A DNA stretch of 64,000 bases from Calcarisporiella thermophila CBS 279.70 (lineage: Eukaryota; Calcarisporiellomycota), in assembly GCF_041956535.1 (NCBI RefSeq), contig NW_027192225.1:2890-66889 (forward strand), in the 5' to 3' direction. Positions 23,928 to 33,768 of the stretch are shown in pieces. Positions within the stretch are counted from its first letter, which is position 1, and the number at the start of each line of letters is the position of its first letter. The position numbers and the translations under genes are program-made. Under the pieces are notes generated by a model, which saw only the letters and a list, made by a program, of their open reading frames with translations, ran no database searches and was not told the origin of the DNA.

Positions 23928-24948
23928 TTATTGGGAGGTAGCCACCTCCTCCTGAGGCTGTTGCTCCTGAGACTTCTGCGAGCTGGCTTCCTTAGCTTGT
24001 TGTTGCTTCGCTTTCTTCTCCTCCGCCAGCTTCTTAGCCTCAGCGTGCACCGCCTGGATCATGGCACTCGAATGTGTGTATAGGGATTGCACGCGCTGGC
24101 CAGTCGGGCTCTGTAGCACCTGATTGGCTCGCTCCTGGCCCGAGGCGGCTGCCCCCTTGACCCGATCCTGCACCTTGAACTTCTCGTCGAGCTGCGTGGC
24201 CTTTTGGTGGACGGTGGTAGAGACTTTGTATTTTTCGTCGATCTGCTTCGCAATATCTTGGATCCGCTTGAGATAGGATTGTACGATGGTGCTGACGCTA
24301 TATTTCTCTATAAAAAATAAGGAGGAACAAGGTCAGACAAATGGTAGATGCAGAGCCGCTAGATTCTGATTTTACGATCAAGAGCCAACGCCTGGGACAC
24401 AATAGAATCCTGTAAGTTGTATCCTGCGGCCAAAATCTCCACCACCACTTTCGTGACCGGCTTCGATTCCTGTACGCTCTGGTCAGTCCCATTGCCGTCC
24501 TTATTCTCTTCGCTCGGAGCAACGCCTTCAAAGAAGTAGTCCACCGATACGTTCTGATCGCCAATCAGGGCATTGTTGAGCATGCATGCCGTCTTTGCGG
24601 CAGTTTCACGCTCAAACCAAACGAGTGCAGTCTGGTTATCATTCTCCGCCTCCCTATGGCAATGACATATCCAATGGGTATTGTGGCAATAAAAAACAGG
24701 CAGGGATAAGGGAGGCTTACTTTTGGAGCTCAAATTCCTTTATTTTCCCGCAGAACAGGAAGAAATCCTTGACTAAAAAGAAAGAGATAAAGGACATGTA
24801 CCGGTGTCCTCCCTCCACAAGAGAGTGGGCGGGGGAAAAGACCAATGGGCTAATTACCAGTCTTCTCAGAGACAGAGGGGGAGATGTTCTTTACCACCAC
24901 TATGCTGGGCGTGGGCTTCTCGGGGAGTTGTGTTTTCCAAGCTGTCAT
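23928..24948 (-). CDS. Vip1-like RRM protein, 4 exons
   Basis: Exons on the minus strand are 24948-24858, 24772-24721, 24653-24376 and 24307-23928, giving 266 aa. The N-terminal ~90 residues are one RNA-recognition motif: VVVKNIS (RNP2-like), FFLFCGKIKEFEL, then QTALVWFE (RNP1 position) and NALIGDQNVSVDYF. After an acidic linker the rest is amphipathic helix with repeated VSTxV, DEKYKV and DEKFKV blocks, ending in an Ala/Gln/Lys-rich tail. This layout matches fission-yeast Vip1 and its filamentous-fungal relatives. RNA target and function are not settled even in the family. All introns are GT-AG. Confidence 0.85.
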
Positions 24949-25275
24949 TGTAGAGGACTATTATGTTTTTTATTATGGAAAAAGGTTAAAGGAGAATGAT
25001 TAGCAAAGTGGGGGTGGTGCTTAATTGGGGAAAGGGAGTGAGATAAAAAAAATCTCGCGAAGTCATTTTTCGAATTCGCGAACAAGTGCAAGCAACGTCA
25101 TATGCCTACGTATCCATCCCCATCCTTCTTAACCGCTTTCATTCACGCGGGTATGCATAAGAAATAAAAAAAAAATAAAACAAACCACCACAATCACTCT
25201 CTCTCCCTGTGCCCCTTACACCCACCTTGAGATACGCATGCGCACACAAAACAATTACATGTATCCAGCTGCTCA
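24949..25275. other. Short intergenic stretch
   Basis: 327 bp between the Vip1-like start and the stop of the MIT gene, both minus strand. It is the promoter of the Vip1-like gene; AT-rich with a TCTCTCTC run near 25200. Confidence 0.6.
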
Positions 25276-27416
25276 CTATTGCTGGTCACCCACAATTTTA
25301 TCTTGCTGCTGTTGCTGCTGTTGCTGCTCTGCTGCACTACGCCTTTTTTTGGCCGACTCTTTCAATCTATCCCATCTTTCCTTGTATTTGGTTAGGATAA
25401 CTTGCTACAAATTAAAATACAAAAGAGGCGGTTTTGTCTGTTAAACAAATTTCCGTCGGCAAATCACTTCTATGCCAATATACCTGTTTCTCATTTTCCA
25501 TCCGCATGCGACGTAACTCCTCCTCGAGCTCCCTTACCCTTTTCTGGAGCGACTGGGAATTCGCAACTAATCACCCAAAGGATGTATATGAATCTTGCCA
25601 GCAAAATCCAAAATTAAGGGTTCACTGTGGCTTACTAGCAGAATTCTCCGGCGAGGCTGCATTTTTCGCCATAGCCGAAGATCGCATTGACTCTTGGCTT
25701 TGCATAATCCTCTTGGCTTGACGTTGAACATCATTGCGAAATTGGAGAATACTACTACGTAAAAGATTGGCTTCTTCCGCGGCCTAATGTAAAAGTAGGA
25801 TTATTATTGTTTAGAGATAAAAGCGGTGAAGGAAACGGAGTTCAATAGAATGGTATAGCCTTCTCGATATGTGGAAGACAAAACTTGCCTTTTCTAACTG
25901 CAGAACTCTCCGAGAGAGTCTATGAGGAAAAAAAGAACAAACATACGTTAAAAAAGTGGAGCGATAAGAAAAAGGATAAAAGAGAGCACACAAACCGGTC
26001 AATGATAAGCTTTAGTTGTTGGTTCTCTATCGCATACTCTTCGACTGTCTTAGTTGGCGGGGCACTATAGAAAGGGCCAAGGTCAGTGAAATCTTTTCAA
26101 GAAATGAGTCTATCTACAATGGTGTGAGCATACAATGGTATTGACTGGGAGGGTGTATAGTAGCGTGATCCGCCCTTGCTGCTGGCAGCCAAGGAAGGGG
26201 GATTGGATTCCGCATTTGGATCTTGTTGACCCGAGGGGACAAAAAAATAGGATTCCAAGAGCTTGCTGGTGAGTTCGTCGACTGGGACGTTAGAAAGGGA
26301 AAAAAAAAAGTTGAAAAATCAGCTCATATAAGAATCGAAGGAGCGGAGACACTAACGCCTATCATTGATACCCAGCCCACTCTTTTCGCCATTGGAAAGG
26401 GCTTCCGGCTCCCGCTCAGGTAATAACGGCGCGGTGGTGAAAGCAACCGGATTAGAGAGCTTCTGCACTAGGGTTTCAACGGTCTCCCAGAATTTTTCAA
26501 AAGGGTCGGAATTATCTTCCTAAACAAGAACCAAAGATAATCGAATTAGGAGGGATGAATTCAGTTCATGGGTGGCTAGCCAGCGGGAAGTCTCACCTCT
26601 TTTCCAGTCTTTCCCTTGAGCATCATATACGATTCCGAAATCTCCTGCGAATTGGACGCATTTGGATACGCGTCGTGCGAAGAGCGAGAGTTTCTATCTA
26701 CACTGCCTTCTAGAGGGCATGATGTGGGGTTAGCTAAACTCTCCAAATAAATAATTAGGAAAGGTCAAGTTAACATGCCTTTATCCGCCCCTGAGTATAA
26801 ACCAGGTCCTAATCTCGAGGACCCACCACCCTCATTTTCTCGCTCTGCCTCACTCTCCGCACTTAGAGGCCGATTTGGGATGGGGCTGGAGAGTAATGCC
26901 GGGAGTGCTGAGTATTGAGACGGCGCAGACGCCGGCTTTAGGTGATTCGAGGGTGTATAGGCTCCTCCTGATCGAGTGGATGTTGGGGTGCTACTGGTAG
27001 GCTGACGTTTGCTCACACGTCGTTGCAATTCTTTTCCCTGCCGTGTATGATTCGCATAGAGGAGCTTGAGTGTACGCACGGCTTCTGGGTCGGAAGTGTA
27101 GTTGACCGCATGTAGGTATTGCTCTAAGGACGAACAAAGGCAAAGGATATTGTGTTAGGCGAGATTCAAAAGTAAATATGTAACAGGGTAGCATTAAAAG
27201 AATACCTGCAGCTCTGAAATGAGCCTCTATTGCCTTTGACCACTGCTCTCTCTCTGCATACTCTTCTGCCGCTGTGGCAAATGCATGTGCCTAGTTAACA
27301 CATTAGATGTTATTACTAATTGCCAACCATACACTTCACAATAATGTCACAGGCAAATGAAAGCTAGTATTCAAATCTAAAGGTGACTTACGGCATTAGC
27401 AGGGGAGTCCTCCATG
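25276..27416 (-). CDS. MIT-domain coiled-coil protein, Atg38/NRBF2-like, 11 exons
   Basis: Exons on the minus strand are 27416-27393, 27290-27206, 27123-26779, 26733-26597, 26519-26357, 26281-26134, 26064-25996, 25919-25889, 25783-25636, 25566-25484 and 25404-25276, giving 453 aa. The N-terminus is a MIT-like helical hairpin (AHAFATAAEEYAEREQW, EAHFRAAEQYLHAVNY). The middle is Ser/Pro-rich. A conserved block DELTSKLLESYFFVP precedes a long C-terminal coiled coil (NQQLKLIIDRLSRRVLQLEK, RVRELEEELRRMR), then KYKERWDRLKESAKKRR and a Q7 run. MIT plus coiled coil is the plan of Atg38/NRBF2, partners of the autophagy PI3-kinase complex; this assignment is inference. Two introns (after exons 3 and 8) appear to be GC-AG. 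Confidence 0.75.
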
Positions 27417-27605
27417 TTAAATCATTTGAGGAGCTGAACGATCGATATTAATAATTTTTATCTTTCACTCGTACTTTCATTTCCCTCCCTCCACCTGATA
27501 TTGATGTGACCGGTTATTTTGCCCTAACCCAACCTAAATAGTGTACAATTATTTGGTGCGCGTTGTCATCTTTGGCAATTGGACCATTGCATATATCGAC
27601 TAATA
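27417..27605. promoter_or_regulatory. Shared divergent promoter of the MIT gene and TMA22
   Basis: 189 bp between opposite start codons. It holds a CT-rich tract (27466-27497) and no obvious TATA box. Confidence 0.55.
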
Positions 27606-28751
27606 ATGGCGGACGCCGAACAACAAAACACCGCAAAATCCGTTCTTTACTGTGGCGGTTTGTACTTTTCTTTTCACTTGACTAGCTGTAAGATTAATAG
27701 TCTAATGCTCTTTTTTTTTTCAATATTAATTGACAGTGTGCACTATGCCACCCGAGGTAAGTTCTTGATTTCCCGTTTCCACTCGTCTTTCGCTTCCTTT
27801 TTATCGATTCTACTTGGCAACAGATGAGCTAATATATGGAGATCTCACCCATCTTTTGCATTTTCGTGCTTCTCATAATCGTATAGTACTGTGAATTCGG
27901 TCCTACCCCTGCGAAATGCAAGAAGTGGATTCAGAAAGCCCACGTGGATCTATACGAGCGGTATTACGGAACCCAGGGTTAGTCCGTTGCTTCTGTTTAT
28001 CTTCTTTCACTCGCTTTGTCTGACATCGCTTCTTATTATCCAAATTCAGAGTTGGAAAAGAAGATGGAGGAAGTCAGTGTGGATGATAAACCTGAACGTA
28101 AGTTTAACCGCTTAATGTATTATATCATTGTGTGAATGGGGTCTCACTACTAAGGGTATAACACATAGCTGAGGAAAAGAAGACAAAGGAGGAGAAAAAG
28201 CTGGAACGTGAGGCCGAGAAGAGAAAGGTAGGAATATTGTTTTTTCCCTATTGGATTCTGATCAATTTATATTTTTCTGCCTCCTTATTATTTGTTTCCA
28301 CTCCTATAGCACGCGAAAATACAGCTGAAACGTATCGAGCGCAATAAACGCAAGTCCGTCACGAGTATTTATGGCCTTGAAGTTTTCGGTATTTCTCTCC
28401 TCTACCTCTATCATACATCCCCTCTATTGATCATAAGCATAACCCCCTCTTCCGTGTGATAGGTGTGGATTTGAAGAAAGCCGCCAAGCTGTTTGCGAAC
28501 AAATATGCATGCGGTTCCTCAGTGGTTAAAAACCCACAAGGCCTGGATGAGATTGTGATCCAGGGGGATGTGATTGACGAAGTGCGGGAATTGATTCTCC
28601 AGACATGGAAGGAGGTAAGATTCCACTTTCATTTCTTCTGTGATGGAGCGTGTGAGATGAAGTGAAAAATATTTTATTTCAATAACTGTAGATCAATCCG
28701 GACAACGTCGAGATCGTAGAGGAGAAGAAGAAGAAGAAGAGCGAAAACTAA
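27606..28751 (+). CDS. TMA22: Tma22/DENR translation factor, 8 exons
   Basis: Partner of Tma20/MCT-1 in recycling 40S subunits and in re-initiation. Exons are 27606-27657, 27737-27756, 27887-27977, 28050-28097, 28169-28227, 28310-28388, 28463-28614 and 28692-28751, giving 186 aa. The N-terminal Cys-rich part is intact (YCGVCTMPPEYCEFGP, then CKKW). The linker is Lys/Glu-rich (EEKKTKEEKKLEREAEKRK). The SUI1 domain spans about residues 95-170 (IERNKRKSVTSIYGLEVF, LKKAAKLFANKYACGSSV, DEIVIQGD). The tail is a Lys5 run. Seven introns in so short a gene, one flanking a 20-nt exon, show how intron-rich this genome is. Confidence 0.95.
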
Positions 28752-29166
28752 GAGGGAGGGAACTTTGCCACAAAAATGCCAATGAACGGATGGACGGTTC
28801 TTTTTCCTCTGTAAGGCACAAGTTTTGCTCGTTCCATGTATATAGCGTTTCCCGGTAATATTCATGGTTCATTGGCTTGGGGAATGAAAAGAAAAAAAAA
28901 TCACATAAATATACTTATTTTGTTTTTAAATACACTGAATCAATGCCCTCCTCTCACAATCTTAATGATCAAATATACGCTAAAGCCTCATAAAAAAAAC
29001 GACCAAATCTTATATTGAATAAATGCCAGTGGCATTACGACTTTATTGATGACAGCGATTGGAGATATGGCCGCGGAAAACACAGCGGTCTCTCCAACTC
29101 CCAAAAAGATAAGAAAAAAAAGAAGATAGGAACGCGGGTAAGTCCCATTGTGGAGTTTACCCTGAT
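28752..29166. other. Convergent 3' flanks
   Basis: 3' ends of TMA22 (plus) and the paraoxonase-like gene (minus) meet here. No gene seen. Confidence 0.6.
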
Positions 29167-30543
29167 TTAAATATGGCAGTCCAAATAGCCTTTATCCAAC
29201 AACCCAACCACAATCATACGCTTCCTATCAGCATCAATCAGAGCAGTACTGGAGGTGGAGTAATTTGCGCCGGGATCGCTCAGAACAGTGGCCCACTCAT
29301 TACGTGGCGTATCCAATGACAGAACCAGTGAGCTTGGATGCCTATTCATGGTAGCTAGTTCGCTGCACTTGCCCATCATACCCATCACTTCCATTGCATT
29401 CGGGTGCGCCGCAGCCACTACCCGCCCTTGTTTGGGTTCGTAATCCAGGTTGTCCAGGGCGTAGCCCGTGTAAACACTCTTAGTTTTTTTGAGAATGGGT
29501 GATTCATGCGACCAATTGATGCTATATTCGCTAATGTCGCCGGTGACTGTACTGGCCACGTAAACATGTTGGCCGCTAACATCGGTTGCGATTCCGTTAG
29601 GGAAGGCAAGGCCGCTGATGACGGTATGCACAACGTCCTTTTGTGCATCGTAGAAGGCCACGGTGGTAAGAGGGATCCCGAGCAAGACCTCTGCCACTTT
29701 CAGGAGGACGTGGGATAAGTACGAGTCGTTGGTCAAGAAGAAGGAGGGCGTCCCGTCTTTGCCCCTGCGCTGATCAACCACCACCAGTCCATTGGGGCTG
29801 AAAATGTGAGGGGAACGGATGGTGCGATGGTGAACAAGACCATCCGCGGAGAGGGTGCTCGAGTCCTCGGGAATGCGGTAGTGGAAGATTTCCACAGTCC
29901 CATTATTGGGGAGGTATCGGTTAATAACGGCGAGGGTCAGCTTGGACGGATCAGCTTCATCGTCGGAGACACTAATTCCTACGGGGCGGAATGCGGGGGT
30001 ACTAATTGACGGGATGGAGAGCTTTACGGGCACAGAAGGATCCTGCACAAGGGGGTGGAGGCAATGGAGAATTAATAGAGGGAGAGGAGTAGACCGCTGG
30101 TGGATTTTCCAGTTACTTTATCTAGACTTGTCACCCATATTTCGCCAAAACTTTTTTCGGATTCATTGTCACAGTAGGGGTATGTTTTGTATCGGTCGGA
30201 TTCGCACGACAAAAAGACTAGCCCCGAGGGACGATGAATAGCAGCATCTTCACAGTGGATAGGTCCTACGCGAAAGAATCAAGTTTACAACTTCGTTCTC
30301 AACGCCAGACCACAGATAGGTTCTACCCTGTATTTTTTGGCATTTGTCAATGTTGTAACTCTCAACCACGCGTCTCAGGCCTAGAATCTCAACCTTGTGC
30401 TTAACTAAGGTGAAAATGCTGCATGAGTAATATAAACATGGCAACAGAGTCCTTCACTCTAAGACCCTACTAGTTTTATAAAACCGAGCTGAGAACAGCG
30501 CCACCAGCACCGAAATGAGGATGAAAAAGCGTGAAAAGTACAT
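29167..30543 (-). CDS. Paraoxonase/arylesterase-family protein, 4 exons
   Basis: Exons on the minus strand are 30543-30471, 30404-30327, 30265-30117 and 30042-29167, giving 391 aa. An N-terminal hydrophobic signal or anchor (FFILISVLVALF) precedes a six-bladed propeller. Calcium ligands known from PON1 are kept: Glu-Asp in HCEDAAIH, Asn in LTNDSYL, Asn in FPNGIA, Asp-Asn in ALDNLDYE. The conserved ending GLLDKGYLDC is also present. The catalytic histidine pair of PON1 is not: FNPHGIS reads FRPVGIS and VNHPD reads INRYLP. It is probably a secretory-pathway membrane-anchored lactonase-like protein or a non-enzymatic relative. The start was chosen because it gives the usual anchor and keeps frame with intron 1. 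Confidence 0.88.
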
Positions 30544-31971
30544 CTCGAAGGGTATTTATAAACCACTTCTTTAAAACAAAACTTGAAGAGCCGGTGCACG
30601 TATTCGAGGGAAATTCCCAGCTGCATGTGACGGAGGAGGCGAACTTGGCCAAGTCTCCTACGCCTCACTTCATTCTGACCGTCTAAGGAAAGTAGATTCA
30701 CGAATCCTACTCGAAACAAATTTGGGATGCTTTTACAAAACTCAATTGTCCATACATGGAAAGCATTTTTTTCTCTTAATTTTCGCCTCCTGAATAAGAA
30801 CTTGGGTAGACCTCCTTATGCGGCGTAAAAATTTTTGCGGAATAGTACAAATCCAAGTCGAACTGTCTTTCTCCGGGTCGATAAATCTCTCTGAAAACCT
30901 GGTGACTGCCATCCATTCAAACCACCCAAAATAATAAGACCCTTACATTTATTCCTAAACACAGTCTAGGAAAATAATTGGATTGGCTCCAGATTTTCTA
31001 CTTTGGCTCTCCTGTAATAAAGAATAAAGAGCACCATTAATGCCATGGGGTTTGGCGTAATAAGAGTTATATATCCAATGAGTTCCTTGGGCTGCCTATT
31101 GATTTGTCTCACTAATTTTTTTTCGCACTCCAGATGAATTTATACTCACAGGTCTAAAGGCGGTGGCGACATGTTTTTGGTTCATAGATTATCTGGAATT
31201 ACATTTATCGAGGTCGGGTTGTACCAAACAAATTGAAACTAGTTTATTTCCTCCCTTGCCTCATTTAAAAGGTAAAGAATGCGTTCCAAAACCATGGCCT
31301 AGATTGGGCCTCCAAAAGGTCGGACTGAATTCAACATGCGGCGAGGCGGATATACTTGAGACCCTTTTCGACACCGCTCAATATGTCTTCTATGGAAAGT
31401 GTTGGTTTACTTTTAAAGCTAAAGGGGATGGCATGTTTCATAAATTAAAGACAGTATTGCGTAGTGTATCAAGCTTTGACAATTAATCAATTTAGAACTC
31501 CTAGTGGCCGAATCCATTTTTCTCTTGTAATGTCCTTCAGATACTTTTATAGTCTAGAGGTGACACCCAACACAAAAACGAAAAAATTCTTGGAGAAAAG
31601 ACCGCCAACAATCCACCCTTTGCGTTGATGAATCTTCAATATTTATCGAGGAAGATCAACAATGCGACCATTTGAGGCCAGCTAAGCATTTGCGTCGCAA
31701 AGAGAACATAGCGATTGAAGTGTCATCATAATTTGAGCTAATAAAGAAATTCAAGGTCAATGAGAGATGAGCACGCAGACAGAAGCGAGAGTTATCCAAG
31801 TATCGAAGAGGTCGGGTTTATTTGAACCTTGTTAAATATAGTCCAGAAGAGTAACAAAGAGCAAAAAAACTTGTCATAAGAGAGGGGAAAAATAATAATG
31901 AAATAACAATCTATAATAAACAATGGGTGGAATTGGCAAAAAAGATAAAAATAAAAGATAAATAATAAGAA
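30544..31971. other. Intergenic between the paraoxonase-like gene and STE12 3' end
   Basis: Contains the promoter side of the paraoxonase-like gene. An open frame of 107 codons at 31163-31486 (+) has no recognised domain, so I do not call it a gene. The last 150 bp before 31971 is very AT-rich, as expected for a 3' flank. Confidence 0.5.
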
Positions 31972-33768
31972 TTAAATGCCAGGATAATTAGAGACCTCGG
32001 AATTTGATAAGAGGTGGGCGGATGCGAGATCACCAAAGAGAGCCTCATAGCCATCATCATTATTAGCGTTGTATGAGACGGACATCGGGGAGGAAGCCAG
32101 CTCATCCTCTAGCTTAGACCAGGCTAGCGTCGGCTCTCCCTCCACTTCCTCTGAGCCAAGCTCTGTCTCCTCGATTAGATCCATGCCTACATCACTACCG
32201 CGCGGAGACTGGTAGTTGTATCCCTCCAGCAAGAATGGAGAGAAGCTACGGGTCTCATGTCTGTTGTAGTGGGAACGATGGTGTTGGAAATGGTGGAGAA
32301 GCTGTTTTGGGTAGTGGGCAAAGGGGTGGGAGTAGGGCGAGAAATGGGCGCTCCTCTTCCTCCACATATCAGAGGAGTACATGGTCTGAGCGGCGGCGGA
32401 AGAGGCCATGGAGGACTCGAGGTGCTTGGCGTGGGTTCGCTTATGTACAGTAAGGCTGTCGGAGCGAGTGAAGGTCTTTCCGCACAAGGGACACTCATAC
32501 GGCCGAATATTAGTGTGCGATCGAATGTGCCGCTTCCAGTGCTGGTGGCGCTTGAACTGCCGCACACATCCAGGATAGGGGCAGACGAATGGGCGGGGCT
32601 CTGCGAAATCATCTGTGGAGGGGGTGCCCTGTCGTGAAGTAGGCATCGGCATGAAGTGCTTTCCCATGACAGCCGCCATCATCCATTCTTCGGGATTGCC
32701 CGGAGGTTCAGAGCCGGCAACGCGGCGAGAGGATGGATACATGCCGAAGGGGAAGGGCTCTGGGGTGGACGTATGGCAGCGACCGGCAGACATGGAGAAG
32801 GGTGAATGGGCCGCACCGCTTGTCGGATCCCACTGGGATGGGAGGAGATGGGGCGAGATATGATCCAGTGAGGCGGCTCGGTCCCAGCGTGCCCATACGC
32901 GCGAGCCCAAATCCGAGGCAACTGAAGGCACGGCGTCAATTGAGAATCTCTGGTTCCTGTTCGGCTCCGCTTGCCCATACGCCTCGGGATCTAAGCCAGG
33001 GGTCGAGGAGTAGCTTCGGGGCTTGACGGGTGTCGACCTCTCATCGGGAGTACACTGGTCAGGCTCGGTGGGGGCGGGGGTGGCCGAATGGTCGAAAGCC
33101 TCGGAGGCTCCTCCACCTCCGGCCAGACCTGTGTCGGTGCCTGTTCCAGTGCCGGTGCTCGAGTCCTCTGATTCGTTTCCAAGGAGGGAGCTCCGCAGTT
33201 CGAAGAAGGCGTTATCGGTCACGTCCGCGCTAATGGTGATAGCGGGCTCTGACACGGCTGTGCTGGTTGGCGTCATGCCTTTCCTCTCTCTGCGGATGTC
33301 TCTCTCGAGGGCATCGAGGAAGAGGCGATCATGCGGCACCGAAAACCAATAGTACACCTTTTGCTTTTTAAGGGTCCGGATGCAATTGTTCTTGTGCAGC
33401 AACTCCAGGAACTCACTCCTGGTTTCCTCGAGGACCGCGTCGTGACCCGGGCGTAAGTGCCGCATGTCGCTGAAGACGCCCTCTTCGAATTTTTTGAGGT
33501 TGGTGACGGGGCGTCCGAACGCCTCGAACCGGTACACCAGAGCGCGCAGAATATCGGTGGAGGTGATGTGGAAGAGCTCGTTCCAGAGCACGCAGGTGAT
33601 CTGCTCTCCATTGGGGAGCCGATACTGGCTCATGGTTTTCTCGCTCTCCATCATGGATGCGGGCGCAGTGGCCAGAAAGTAGCGCAACGCCTCGATTTGG
33701 GTCATACGCTCCTCCTGCGGAGTGGAGAGGGCACTGAAATTACCGGTGAATTTCTTATCTTGTGGCAT
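31972..33768 (-). CDS. STE12: Ste12 transcription factor with two C2H2 fingers, single exon
   Basis: MAP-kinase-controlled regulator of mating, invasive growth and development. The frame is uninterrupted, 598 aa. Residues about 22-160 are the Ste12 homeodomain-like DNA-binding region (IEALRYFLATAPA, CVLWNELFHITSTDILR, KKFEEGVFSDMRHL, KKQKVYYWFSVPHDRLFLDAL). Two tandem C2H2 zinc fingers lie at about 392-440 (CPYPGC...HWKRHIRSH and CPLCGKTF...LTVHKRTH), as in most filamentous fungi and unlike S. cerevisiae. The middle and C-terminus are Ser/Pro/Thr-rich and acidic. It is one of the few intronless genes here, and has a ~3.9-kb gene-free upstream region. Confidence 0.96.
   Translation of the reverse strand: MPQDKKFTGNFSALSTPQEERMTQIEALRYFLATAPASMMESEKTMSQYRLPNGEQITCVLWNELFHITSTDILRALVYRFEAFGRPVTNLKKFEEGVFSDMRHLRPGHDAVLEETRSEFLELLHKNNCIRTLKKQKVYYWFSVPHDRLFLDALERDIRRERKGMTPTSTAVSEPAITISADVTDNAFFELRSSLLGNESEDSSTGTGTGTDTGLAGGGGASEAFDHSATPAPTEPDQCTPDERSTPVKPRSYSSTPGLDPEAYGQAEPNRNQRFSIDAVPSVASDLGSRVWARWDRAASLDHISPHLLPSQWDPTSGAAHSPFSMSAGRCHTSTPEPFPFGMYPSSRRVAGSEPPGNPEEWMMAAVMGKHFMPMPTSRQGTPSTDDFAEPRPFVCPYPGCVRQFKRHQHWKRHIRSHTNIRPYECPLCGKTFTRSDSLTVHKRTHAKHLESSMASSAAAQTMYSSDMWRKRSAHFSPYSHPFAHYPKQLLHHFQHHRSHYNRHETRSFSPFLLEGYNYQSPRGSDVGMDLIEETELGSEEVEGEPTLAWSKLEDELASSPMSVSYNANNDDGYEALFGDLASAHLLSNSEVSNYPGI

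Noticed and set aside
31163-31486. 107-codon open frame on the plus strand
   Set aside because: No domain, no CT-rich leader and no splice context; could be chance.
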